A stretch of DNA of 64,000 nt. Origin: Paenibacillus sp. FSL R5-0766 (GTDB lineage: Bacteria; Bacillota; Bacilli; Paenibacillales; Paenibacillaceae). The DNA lies in contig NZ_CP150227.1 in the NCBI RefSeq assembly GCF_037971845.1, positions 1,550,001 through 1,614,000 on the forward strand. The letters run 5' to 3'. The position numbers and the translations under genes were made by a program. The notes beneath the pieces are model-generated. The model saw nothing but the letters and a program-made list of their open reading frames with translations. It made no database searches and was not told the origin of the DNA. Shown piece after piece: positions 38,177 to 46,763 of the stretch (within the stretch, counting starts at the first letter, position 1; every line of letters starts with the position of its first letter).

Positions 38177-38372
38177 CTATATAAATTGAACTAAACATTT
38201 ATACAAAACGGAGAGGACAGAAATAACCTGAGGAAGCAGAGCGTTCGCCTTTATCCCCGGATTTTCACTTTATGAAAAGAAATCAAAAAAATCTGGGGAT
38301 AACAGCGATCAGAAGGTTGTTCTGTCATCGGAGTGACCAGTGTAAATATATTCATTAGTTCAATTTATATAG
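38177..38372. repeat. Dispersed palindromic element, copy B, with perfect 18-bp outer arms
   Basis: Outer arms CTATATAAATTGAACTAA (38177-38194) and TTAGTTCAATTTATATAG (38355-38372) are perfect inverted repeats. Inside are ATTTATAC/GTGTAAAT, GACAGAA-N-AACC / GGTT-GTTCTGTC and the core AGCGTTCGCCTTTATCCCCGG...GGGGATAACAGCGATC. The whole can fold back as one ~95-bp imperfect hairpin. It lies between the convergent SgrR-like and serine-hydrolase genes and is the shortest full copy. Confidence 0.8.
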
Positions 38373-38383
38373 GTTCAGATCAT

Positions 38384-39877
38384 TTACGAAACCCTGGTGA
38401 ATTCAATAGGCTTTGTACCCGGTTCAAGCAACAAAGGAATGGAGATGGATTGAGCAACTTCTGAAGATTCATTGAGGGTAAACGTATACGTGATCTTCAG
38501 ACCGAATAACACAAATTCGACGGAAAACGTATCTTTCCCCGTGTATTCCATGGGCATTTCAATGGCGTTAAAGGTTGCTTGCAACCCGTCCGTTGTCTCT
38601 TGAATCGACATCTCGCCATAACCAGGATGCGTGTAAATACCCGCATAAGAGGTGTAAGGGCGATCACAAGGTATGATGTGAGGTTCTTCAATATTTTCCT
38701 CAACGGCAGTGTCTGCTTGAATAGGCACTTCCAGAGGATTCTCCGGATTAGCCTCCGTTTCTGTTGATTCTTTCCCCATTAATTTGCTCAATTTGAAACT
38801 CCAATTGACGGGCTCTAATCCAAGCAGTTGATCCATGATATGAAAAGCAACCGTATACGGAATTATACTTCCGTTGGTATTACTCAGAACCACGATTCCA
38901 ATCTGCTCCTCTGGCAAAAAGGCAACTTGTGATGCAAAGCCATCAATAGCCCCACCATGATGAATCATGGCATGTCCACGATAAGGCTCAATCATCCAAC
39001 CCAGACCATATGTACTCATAGGCAGTTCTTGGCTTATAAACGGCGAATCACTGGGCATCTGAGGACTATGCATAATCTTCATCTGTTCCTTAGATATCAA
39101 TGACGTTCCTTCCCATTGACCTTGATGCAACTGGAATTGAAGCCATGCAATCATATCGATTAGATTGCTGTTAATGGAACCAGCAGGTCCTATGGCATCA
39201 ATGGCTCGAAAAGGTATTCTCGTATTCTGACCATCCTTCTCCATATAAGGGTAAGCATAGTCAGGCTGAAGTTGCATTTTTTCAACAGAGAACAGACTTG
39301 AGTTCATACCCAACGGATTAAATAGAGTCTTATGAACCATCTGCTCCCACGAAGTTTCATTGAGCTGTCCAACCAGATAACCTGCCGTCATGTACATCAG
39401 GTTCTGATACTGCCATTTGTTTCGGAAATCCTGATTTGGCTCCAGATACTGTAATGTTCGAACAAGTTCTTCTCTTGTACGCGGGGAGTTGTACCATACC
39501 AACTCATGCCTTGGAAGACCGGAACGATGACACAGCATGTCGCGAATAGTTATACGTTCTGTTGCGATCGGATCAAACATCTTGAAGTCTTTCATATACG
39601 ACTTCACAGGGGTATCCCAGTCGAGTATCCCCTGATCCACAAGCAGAGCAGCGGTTGCTGCGGTAAAGGCTTTGGTACTTGAACCGATGGCAAACAACGT
39701 ATTAGGGGTAACTTTAAGTTTGGATTCCATGTCACGATAACCGTAGCCCTTTTGCCAGATGACTTCATCCTTATGGATCACAGCCACCGCTGTGCCGACA
39801 CCATTCCATAATTGAAGCTGCTCGTCGATGAATTCATCCATTCCTTCCAGTGATGTGCGAAGCTTTGTTGTCGTCAT
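38384..39877 (-). CDS. Serine hydrolase, beta-lactamase/D-aminopeptidase family
   Basis: A 497-aa protein without a signal peptide. The class C fold has SSTK (Ser66, Lys69), the YQN tyrosine motif near residue 158, and HHGGAIDGFAS near 310 as the KTG-equivalent. The C-terminal ~100 residues look like the DUF3471 lipocalin-like domain (YAGIYTHPGYGEMSIQET). The ATG is behind TAGGAGG. Likely a peptidase or esterase. The lack of export signal separates it from the SLH-bearing hydrolase at 31469. Confidence 0.9.
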   Translation of the reverse strand: MTTTKLRTSLEGMDEFIDEQLQLWNGVGTAVAVIHKDEVIWQKGYGYRDMESKLKVTPNTLFAIGSSTKAFTAATAALLVDQGILDWDTPVKSYMKDFKMFDPIATERITIRDMLCHRSGLPRHELVWYNSPRTREELVRTLQYLEPNQDFRNKWQYQNLMYMTAGYLVGQLNETSWEQMVHKTLFNPLGMNSSLFSVEKMQLQPDYAYPYMEKDGQNTRIPFRAIDAIGPAGSINSNLIDMIAWLQFQLHQGQWEGTSLISKEQMKIMHSPQMPSDSPFISQELPMSTYGLGWMIEPYRGHAMIHHGGAIDGFASQVAFLPEEQIGIVVLSNTNGSIIPYTVAFHIMDQLLGLEPVNWSFKLSKLMGKESTETEANPENPLEVPIQADTAVEENIEEPHIIPCDRPYTSYAGIYTHPGYGEMSIQETTDGLQATFNAIEMPMEYTGKDTFSVEFVLFGLKITYTFTLNESSEVAQSISIPLLLEPGTKPIEFTRVS

Positions 39878-40125
39878 ACCTTTTCCTCCTAATATCCAAT
39901 AAAAAGAATAATCTCCTACAATTCACTATGCCTTTTCTGGATAAAGTTAACATCCTCCCTGAGACTGATTTTGCGTAGCAATGCCGTATTAACGGACTTC
40001 ACCGATTGCTTGTCAAACTAGTCCGCATATATCGAACAAGTCCCTCATAACATGTACTAATCAAGTAGGGATTCTGCTGCAAGCACAATCCTGAAGTGAA
40101 AACATGTGCTAAAGGGGATGATGTC

Positions 40126-41322
40126 ATGCGCCGAATATCATGGATGCTTGCCATGGTATTGGTCTTATCGGCCTTACTTGCCGCCTGCGGGAAGAAGGAT
40201 GCGGCAGCTGTGGTCAAAGATCTGAACGAAGTCGTAGGAGAGATGGAAAGTTACCAGGGGGCAGGCGTGATGACGCTGCATACCGGAGATACGCCGCAGC
40301 AGTACAAGGTCGAGGTATGGCATCAGAAGCCTTCCTATTATCGTATTGCGTTAACGAATGCCAAAAAGGATGTAACACAGATTGTACTGCGTAACGATGA
40401 AGGTGTGTTTGTTCTGACGCCGAGCCAGAACAAGAGCTTCCGTTTTCAGAGCAATTGGCCAGATAATCAGGGACAGGTATATCTCTATGAAACATTGATT
40501 CGGAGCATTACGGGGGATACAACCCGTCAGTTTGCGGATGAGAAGGAGAGCTATGTTTTTGATGTAGCTGCCAATTATAATACACATGCACTCGTCAGAC
40601 AGAAGATCTGGCTGAACAAAAGTGATTACGCACCGAAACAGGTTGAGGTATCCGACTCCAATGCCAATGTGGTCGTGGATGTGAAGTTTGATTCCTTCAA
40701 ATTTGGTGCTGCATTTGAGAAAGACGCCTTTGACATGCAACGTAACATGACAGCAGCTACAAAAGAGGGCGGCCAAACAGGAACGGATTCTGGTGTAACT
40801 CCTGCGGAGCAAACAGGTGAGGGCGGTAAAGAACCTGCCAATCCTCAGACTGCGCCTGAACCTGATGGAGCCGTTACTGATGGACAGACGGGTGTAGGTG
40901 GGGACACAGAGCAGCAAGGTACAGAAGGTGCTGCAACAGGTCAGGAAGGCGAAGAGCCAACACTCGCAGAACCGGAAGGTGCAGACAGCTTCGGAGTAAT
41001 TCAGCCGACCTATGCGCCAGAAGGTGTGCAGCTCAAGGACGATCAGATTCTGGAAGAAGCGGGAGACTATTCGGTTATGCTTCGTTATGAAGGAACATAT
41101 AATTACACGATATTCGAAGCCAGACCACAGGATCGAGCTGTATCACTTGCTCCATCCAGTGTAGTAGATCTTGGATTCACACTGGGGATGATCAGCGGAG
41201 ATGCATTGAAGACTCTGACATGGATGACAGATGGCATAGAATATCGGATCACCAGTGCCGACCTGCCTCAGAACGAAATGGCACGCATTGCAACATCGAT
41301 GCAGGAAGAGTCAGGCAAATGA
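40126..41322 (+). CDS. YdcC-like sporulation lipoprotein (LolA-like fold)
   Basis: A 398-aa lipoprotein. The ATG at 40126 follows AAAGGGGATG; the signal peptide ends at the lipobox LLAAC (Cys near 22). Residues 25-215 resemble the LolA/GerS-like outer-leaflet domain of B. subtilis YdcC, and the C-terminal part (SYSVMLRYEGTYNYTIFEA-like segment) is a DUF4367-type domain. Between them lies a Gly/Thr/Glu/Gln-rich low-complexity linker (about 215-300). The gene order lipoprotein-alr-ndoAI-ndoA is that of B. subtilis, which supports the assignment. A hairpin terminator follows. Confidence 0.85.
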   Translation: MRRISWMLAMVLVLSALLAACGKKDAAAVVKDLNEVVGEMESYQGAGVMTLHTGDTPQQYKVEVWHQKPSYYRIALTNAKKDVTQIVLRNDEGVFVLTPSQNKSFRFQSNWPDNQGQVYLYETLIRSITGDTTRQFADEKESYVFDVAANYNTHALVRQKIWLNKSDYAPKQVEVSDSNANVVVDVKFDSFKFGAAFEKDAFDMQRNMTAATKEGGQTGTDSGVTPAEQTGEGGKEPANPQTAPEPDGAVTDGQTGVGGDTEQQGTEGAATGQEGEEPTLAEPEGADSFGVIQPTYAPEGVQLKDDQILEEAGDYSVMLRYEGTYNYTIFEARPQDRAVSLAPSSVVDLGFTLGMISGDALKTLTWMTDGIEYRITSADLPQNEMARIATSMQEESGK

Positions 41323-41367
41323 TTTTTGAACAAATGAACGAATAGTAGCATAAACATAAGGAATGCT

Positions 41368-41402
41368 AAGAAGCATCGGAGACCTGTTCTCCGGTGCTTT
41401 GC
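41368..41402 (+). terminator. Hairpin terminator after the lipoprotein gene
   Basis: The stem AAGCATCGGAGA / TCTCCGGTGCTT is 12 bp with one wobble pair; the T tract is interrupted (TGCTTTG). Confidence 0.6.
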
Positions 41403-41639
41403 TTTGATGTAAGACAGGTATTCATCTGGCGCCGTTTTTCTTACCCGATACACTCAATAATGCAAAATGCGCTTCTACGCAGAGGGAACCGGGTAAATAA
41501 TCGATATAAGCAGATTTTGCTGGGGTGGAAAGTGGAATTTTGCCCTGCCAATCTCGCTTATCGGTCTTCTTCTGTGTTCGCATTTGTTCCTCAAACGGCG
41601 CACCTTACATCTGTTTTTGAATGCGAAACTTCGGTTCAT

Positions 41640-41668
41640 TTGACAGTCACATGCTGGAGCATTACGAT
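41640..41668 (+). promoter_or_regulatory. Probable alr promoter
   Basis: A perfect TTGACA (41640-41645), 17-nt spacer and TACGAT (41663-41668) lie 48 nt before the GTG start. The 230 nt before it (41403-41639) hold nothing I can identify. Confidence 0.6.
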
Positions 41669-41716
41669 GGAGTCTGACGTGAGCCGGATTAAGATGATTA
41701 GAGAAGGTGACTTAAC

Positions 41717-42904
41717 GTGCAAGGACAATATCGGCCGACCCAAGCGGAGATCAATTTGGATCATTTGTGTACTAACGTAGAAGCTTTCCGCGAGGCATTG
41801 CCTCAGGGCATGAAATTCCTCGCCTGTGTGAAGGCCAATGCCTATGGACATGGAGCGGTGGAGACGGCTAGGGAACTGGAACGAGTGGGTGTGGATTACT
41901 TAAGTGTAGCTTTTCTTGACGAAGCTCTGGAACTGCGACAACATGGGATTACGATTCCAATCCTGGTACTGGGATATACGCCGCCTGAAGGGATCGCTGT
42001 TGCATGGCAACATGATGTGACCGTCACACTGTTCAGCAGGGAAGTGCTTGACGCCATTCGAGATCTGGATGCGAGCACATTTGCTAACCAACTGAAGGTC
42101 CATATTAAAATCGACAGCGGCATGGGCCGATTAGGTCTGTTGCCTGGCGATGAGGCATTGGCTTTCATTCAGGAAGTAGCTTCGCTCAATCAGGTGATGC
42201 TGGAAGGCATGTTTACCCATTTTGCCAGAGCAGATGAAGAAGACAAAACCTATACACTGGAGCAGTATAGACGGTTCCAAAGCGTGGTTCATGCGCTCAG
42301 GGATCAGGGATGTTCCATCCCGATTATACATACGGCGAACAGCGCCGCTGCCATTGATACACCGGAATTGTCCTATGATATGGTACGTGTGGGAATAAGC
42401 CTGTACGGACTGTATCCTTCGGCTGAGGTGAATCATCAGGTGGTGAAGTTGTCCCCGGTATTGACGCTGAAGACAAAAGCGGTTCTGGTCAAAACACTGC
42501 CACCCCATTGGGGGATCAGTTACGGAACCCGTTATTTTACGCAAGGGTATGAACGAATAGCGACCCTACCGATCGGATATGCAGACGGATTCTCCAGAAT
42601 GCTGACAGGTAAAGCACAAGTGCTTGTACGCGGCCACCGCGTCCCTGTCGTCGGTACAATCTGCATGGATCAGTGTATGGTGTCGTTACAATCTTTCGCG
42701 GAAGACGCGGAAGAAATTCAAGTCGGCGAAGAGGTTGTCCTCATCGGTCATCAGTCTGGTGGTGTAATAACTGCAGACGAGGTGGCATCTCAGCTCGGTA
42801 CGATTGCTTATGAAGTGATCTGCATGATGGCGCACCGCATTCCACGGGTATATACCCGCGGGGGAGCAGTAGTCGCCAGAATCAATCCACTTCTGACATC
42901 CTGA
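41717..42904 (+). CDS. alr: Alanine racemase
   Basis: A 395-aa pyridoxal-phosphate enzyme that interconverts L- and D-alanine for peptidoglycan. It has the PLP lysine in CVKANAYGHGA (Lys39), the motif IDSGMGRLG, and the second catalytic base tyrosine in ISYGTRY near residue 262. The GTG start is behind AGAAGGTGA. It lies upstream of the ndoAI-ndoA toxin-antitoxin genes, as in B. subtilis. A 260-nt gap separates it from them, holding a possible promoter but no gene. Confidence 0.96.
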   Translation: MQGQYRPTQAEINLDHLCTNVEAFREALPQGMKFLACVKANAYGHGAVETARELERVGVDYLSVAFLDEALELRQHGITIPILVLGYTPPEGIAVAWQHDVTVTLFSREVLDAIRDLDASTFANQLKVHIKIDSGMGRLGLLPGDEALAFIQEVASLNQVMLEGMFTHFARADEEDKTYTLEQYRRFQSVVHALRDQGCSIPIIHTANSAAAIDTPELSYDMVRVGISLYGLYPSAEVNHQVVKLSPVLTLKTKAVLVKTLPPHWGISYGTRYFTQGYERIATLPIGYADGFSRMLTGKAQVLVRGHRVPVVGTICMDQCMVSLQSFAEDAEEIQVGEEVVLIGHQSGGVITADEVASQLGTIAYEVICMMAHRIPRVYTRGGAVVARINPLLTS

Positions 42905-43164
42905 TAGGTAAACTGGACGTCATTACCAATAAACTTTTTTTCAGAACAGAAGGAAAACTGTCGGAGCATCTCGAATTATGTATGACAGTAAGGATTTAAT
43001 TCCTGAATTGAGATGTTTGGTCTGTACGAATATTGTTCCCCGTGTTTATAATGGAGTACAGCATACTTGATATACTCGGGGCATATATATTCCTTTGTAT
43101 AAAAGTTCTGGAAAAACGTAATACTGGTTCACAATGGCGAAAGGTTTGTGGGGGTGGAAGAAAG

Positions 43165-43446
43165 GTGGCCAACTTGCAGAACACGAAGCGGATCATGATC
43201 AGTTTACCTGATTATCTTTTGCAGGAAGTGGATGGCATCGTAGCGCTGGAGAATTCCAACCGCAGCGAATTGATTAGGCAGGCTATGAAGCTGTATTTAA
43301 CGGAGCGTAAGAAACGTTACATCCGTGAAACGATGCAGCGAGGGTACATGGAGATGGCAAAAATCAATCTGACCATGGCATCCGAAGCCTTTCATGCGGA
43401 GGAAGATGCGGACAGCACTCTGGACCGCTTAGTTAGCGGGGTGTAG
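43165..43446 (+). CDS. ndoAI: EndoAI antitoxin (CopG/RHH type)
   Basis: A 93-aa ribbon-helix-helix antitoxin that binds DNA and neutralises EndoA. The start is GTG at 43165 behind GGGGTGGAAG, giving MANLQNTKRIMISLPDYLL, the standard beginning of this family. The frame is open 44 codons further upstream but that part is not family sequence. The N-terminal RHH is followed by an acidic tail (HAEEDADSTLDRL) that wraps the toxin. The stop is 3 nt from the toxin start. Confidence 0.94.
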   Translation: MANLQNTKRIMISLPDYLLQEVDGIVALENSNRSELIRQAMKLYLTERKKRYIRETMQRGYMEMAKINLTMASEAFHAEEDADSTLDRLVSGV

Positions 43447-43449
43447 ACA

Positions 43450-43800
43450 TTGATCGTAAAACGTGGTGACGTTTTTTTTGCGGATCTTTCTCCCGTTGTC
43501 GGTTCCGAGCAAGGTGGAGTCAGGCCGGTTCTGGTGATCCAGAATGATATCGGCAACCGGTTCAGTCCAACTTGTATTGTGGCGGCTATCACCGCCCAAA
43601 TCCAGAAGGCAAAGCTGCCAACGCATGTTGAAATTGATGCGGCGGCACACGGCTTTGACCGGGACTCGGTTATTTTGCTCGAACAAATACGGACGATTGA
43701 TAAACAGAGGCTGACTGACAAGATTACCCATCTGGACGAGGAGACCATGAAACTGGTCAACGAAGCCTTACAGATCAGCCTTGGTTTAATCGATTTTTAA
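43450..43800 (+). CDS. ndoA: EndoA / MazF-type mRNA interferase
   Basis: A 116-aa toxin that cuts single-stranded mRNA at short U-rich sites (UACAU in B. subtilis). It has the MazF signature [27 protein letters not shown] and the C-terminal [14 protein letters not shown] (with the catalytic Arg/Thr region RPVLVIQND...AAIT). The length equals B. subtilis EndoA. The start is TTG at 43450. It is coupled to ndoAI. Two hairpins follow (43801-43829 and 43889-43931), the second with T-run. Confidence 0.95.
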   Translation: MIVKRGDVFFADLSPVVGSEQGGVRPVLVIQNDIGNRFSPTCIVAAITAQIQKAKLPTHVEIDAAAHGFDRDSVILLEQIRTIDKQRLTDKITHLDEETMKLVNEALQISLGLIDF

Positions 43801-43888
43801 GGCAGCAACCAGCGTCTTGCACGCTGCCCTGCCGTCCGTTGGCAATGGATGTTCCTGTAAGGGAACACACTGAATTCAGACTGTAACC

Positions 43889-43931
43889 AAAAGAGCGTAT
43901 GACATCCTTCGGGCTGTTATGCGCTCTTTTG
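43889..43931 (+). terminator. Rho-independent terminator after ndoA
   Basis: The stem AAAAGAGCGTATGACA...TGTTATGCGCTCTTTT lies 90 nt after the stop, past a first hairpin GGCAGC...GCTGCC (43801-43829) without T-run. Confidence 0.8.
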
Positions 43932-43974
43932 ATTAAAGCTTAATGAAAGCGTAGAACATTGGCGATCTTTTCGC

Positions 43975-44002
43975 TATAATGAAACCTGAGAAACCGGTTA
44001 CC
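43975..44002 (+). promoter_or_regulatory. Alpha-galactosidase promoter -10 and cre-like site
   Basis: TATAAT at 43975-43980 is followed after 8 nt by AGAAACCGGTTACC (43989-44002), which fits the CcpA cre consensus TGWAANCGNTNWCA except at the two end bases. The position just after the transcription start suits roadblock repression by glucose. Confidence 0.6.
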
Positions 44003-44035
44003 CGAAAGACCTATATATAGAGGTGGAGGAGACAT

Positions 44036-46225
44036 ATGAGCATTTACATCAATCAAAAGAAACTTCAGTTTCATTTACAGACCCGCGAGGCCAGTTACGT
44101 ATTCCAAGTACTGCCCTCAGGATATTTGGTGCATTTGTATTATGGCAAAAAATTACGCGACACCGATCTGAGCTGGTTGCATGTTCGTACAGAACGAGCA
44201 TCTTTCAGTCCGAACCCGGTACCAGAGGACCGTACAATTTCATTTGATACATTGGCAGTGGAACTACCCGTGTATGGCACGAGTGATTTCCGTAATCCTG
44301 CAATCCAATTGGAACTTGAGAATGGCTCGACAGTTTCGGAGTTTACGTATACAGACCATCGATTGGTCAAAGGAAAGACAGCGCTTACCGGACTGCCAGC
44401 AACGTATGTTGAATCCGATGATGAAGCAGAGACGCTGGTTATTGAGTTGGAAGACCGCGTTGCAGGCATTAAAATCGAGCTTTCCTATACAGCCTTTACG
44501 GCATTTAATGCGATTACACGCTCCATGCGTATCGTTAATGAGAGCGCTACCTCAGTGAATGTGGTGCGCGCGCTCAGTTCTTCTGTTGATTTCCCGCATG
44601 CAGATTATGAATTGTTGCAATTGTCAGGAGCTTGGACACGGGAACGTGATATCGTTCGCAGACCGCTTGCGTCAGGCCTGCAAGGGATTGAGAGCCGTCG
44701 CGGTTCAAGCAGTCACCAGCAGAATCCATTTATTGCGCTGATGACACCAGGCACGGATGAAGACCAAGGTGAAGTTTACGGATTCAGTCTCGTCTATAGT
44801 GGCAGTTTCACTGCACAGGCTGAAGTGGATCAGTTCCACACGACCCGTGTGTCACTCGGAATCAATCCGTTCGAGTTCAGCTGGAAGCTGGAGCCGCAAG
44901 AAGCGTTCCAGACACCTGAGACGGTTATGGTGTACTCGGCTGCAGGTTTGGACGGCATGTCACAGTCCTACCACGAATTGTATCGGGAGCGTCTTGCGCG
45001 TGGTAAGTTCCGTAATGCGGAACGTCCGGTTCTGGTCAATAACTGGGAAGCAACCTACTTTGGATTCAATGCGGACAAGATTGAACAGATCGCTCGTGCT
45101 GGACAGAAGCTGGGTATTGAGCTGTTTGTCTTGGATGATGGCTGGTTTGGACACCGGGACAGTGACAACTCCTCGCTGGGGGACTGGATTGTAGATAAAA
45201 ACAAATTGCCACAGGGACTGGATGATCTGGCTAACCGCGTAACAGGTCTGGATATGCAGTTTGGATTGTGGTTTGAGCCTGAGATGATCTCACCAGACAG
45301 TGAGCTGTACCGAGCGCACCCGGACTGGTGTCTGCATGTGCCAGATCGTCGCCGGACAGAAGGACGTCAACAACTGGTACTCGACTTCTCTCGTCAGGAT
45401 GTACGTGATGAGATTGTGCGCATGTTAACAGACGTACTTGGTTCTGCACCAATCACTTATGTGAAATGGGACATGAACCGCAATATGACGGAAGTGGGTT
45501 CTGCGTTGCTTCCGGCAGATAGACAGCGTGAGACCGCGCATCGTTACATGCTCGGACTGTATGACGTTATGGAACGAATCACTTCGGCGTTCCCGAACAT
45601 TCTGTTCGAAAGCTGTTCAGGTGGTGGTGGCCGCTTCGATCCAGGTATGCTGTATTACATGCCACAGACGTGGACAAGTGATAACACGGATGCTATATCT
45701 CGCCTGCGGATTCAATACGGTACGAGTCTTGTATACCCGGTAAGTTCGATGGGATCGCATATCTCAGCGGTACCGAATCATCAGGTCAACCGGATCACTT
45801 CGCTTGAGATTCGGGGACATGTTGCGATGTCGGGCAACTTTGGGTACGAGCTGGACCTGACAAAATTCACGGAGGAAGAGAACGACATCGTGAAAGCCCA
45901 GGTTGAGCTGTACAAGGAGATTCGTGGAACGGTTCAATATGGAACATTCCGCCGTTTGCTCAGTCCATTTGAAGGCAATGAGACGGCGTGGATGTTTATT
46001 GCACCGGACGGAAGCGAAGCTGTTGTATTCTACTTCCGCGTGCTCTCTGAGCCTAATGCGCCACTTCAGCGCCTGAAGTTGAAAGGATTGGACCCTAATG
46101 CAGATTACCGTCTGAAAGGCGGATCGGAGACCTTTACCGGCGATGCCCTCATGTATGGCGGTATTTCGGTAGGCAGTGCATCAGGAGACTATCTGAGCGA
46201 AATGTTCCGGTTCGAGCGCGTCTAG
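44036..46225 (+). CDS. agaN: Alpha-galactosidase, GH36
   Basis: A 729-aa cytoplasmic enzyme that removes alpha-1,6-galactose from melibiose and raffinose sugars. The N-terminal beta-sandwich is followed by a TIM barrel with LFVLDDGWFGHRDSD, the nucleophile Asp479 in YVKWDMNRN and the acid/base Asp549 in WTSDNTD after the CSGGGGRFD loop. The length and spacing match Geobacillus AgaN/AgaB (729-730 aa). The ATG is behind GTGGAGGAG. It is a lone gene with no transporter beside it. Catabolite control is likely from the cre-like site upstream. Confidence 0.95.
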   Translation: MSIYINQKKLQFHLQTREASYVFQVLPSGYLVHLYYGKKLRDTDLSWLHVRTERASFSPNPVPEDRTISFDTLAVELPVYGTSDFRNPAIQLELENGSTVSEFTYTDHRLVKGKTALTGLPATYVESDDEAETLVIELEDRVAGIKIELSYTAFTAFNAITRSMRIVNESATSVNVVRALSSSVDFPHADYELLQLSGAWTRERDIVRRPLASGLQGIESRRGSSSHQQNPFIALMTPGTDEDQGEVYGFSLVYSGSFTAQAEVDQFHTTRVSLGINPFEFSWKLEPQEAFQTPETVMVYSAAGLDGMSQSYHELYRERLARGKFRNAERPVLVNNWEATYFGFNADKIEQIARAGQKLGIELFVLDDGWFGHRDSDNSSLGDWIVDKNKLPQGLDDLANRVTGLDMQFGLWFEPEMISPDSELYRAHPDWCLHVPDRRRTEGRQQLVLDFSRQDVRDEIVRMLTDVLGSAPITYVKWDMNRNMTEVGSALLPADRQRETAHRYMLGLYDVMERITSAFPNILFESCSGGGGRFDPGMLYYMPQTWTSDNTDAISRLRIQYGTSLVYPVSSMGSHISAVPNHQVNRITSLEIRGHVAMSGNFGYELDLTKFTEEENDIVKAQVELYKEIRGTVQYGTFRRLLSPFEGNETAWMFIAPDGSEAVVFYFRVLSEPNAPLQRLKLKGLDPNADYRLKGGSETFTGDALMYGGISVGSASGDYLSEMFRFERV

Positions 46226-46243
46226 ATAAGTGAACTACATTTT

Positions 46244-46474
46244 ATTTACACGGATACTACGATGACAGAACAACCTTCCAATCGCTGTTATCCCCAGATT
46301 TTTCGATTCCCTTTTCTCAAGGGAAAATCCGGAGATAGCATATGCTTCCGATGTAGCTTTCTTTCAGAAAGCTTTTAGGCGAGTATATGCTTTCGAAGTA
46401 GCTTTCTACAGAAAGCTTGTAGCTTCGCTTTTTCAGGATTTTTCTGTCCTCTCCGTTATCGTGTAAATGAGCAG
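46244..46474 (-). repeat. Dispersed palindromic element, copy C, with doubled internal module
   Basis: Read on the minus strand it begins TTTACACGATAACGGAGAGGACAGAA and ends TTCTGTCATCGTAGTATCC-GTGTAAA, with the GGGATAACAGCGATTGG core. Two tandem modules of 41 and 44 bp (46338-46378, 46379-46422), each built round AGCTTTCT...AGAAAGCT, are inserted before the inner CCGGATTTTCCC hairpin. Same modular layout as copy D. It lies after the alpha-galactosidase gene. Confidence 0.8.
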
Positions 46475-46520
46475 GTTTACTTATTAGATTGCTATTGTAT
46501 TTAAAGTTTTAATTTAAGGA

Positions 46521-46563
46521 AGGACCGAGGAGCGTCGTGTTGACGTTTTTCGGTCTTTTTTTG
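46521..46563 (+). terminator. Rho-independent terminator
   Basis: The stem GGACCGA...TCGGTC, with an inner CGTC/GACG pair, is followed by seven T. It ends the alpha-galactosidase transcript after the palindromic element. Confidence 0.8.
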
Positions 46564-46763
46564 ACGTATTGGGGAAGGCTGGAGGATGACATCATTCTGT
46601 CAGAACTTGTATGCTTGCGGATTGATGGAAATCTGGACGTGATTCTGTGATAATATAGGGTAGAGTGGAAGAAACAAATGGTTCAACTATACTGTAATTA
46701 CAGCAGCAAAGCTGCCCTGAAATGATTGTAACGAACGATTCAGGAAGGAAAGAGGGATTTATT

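Noticed and set aside
43165..43800. EndoAI/EndoA as a mobile toxin-antitoxin cassette
   Set aside because: The alr-ndoAI-ndoA order is the standard chromosomal arrangement in Bacillales.
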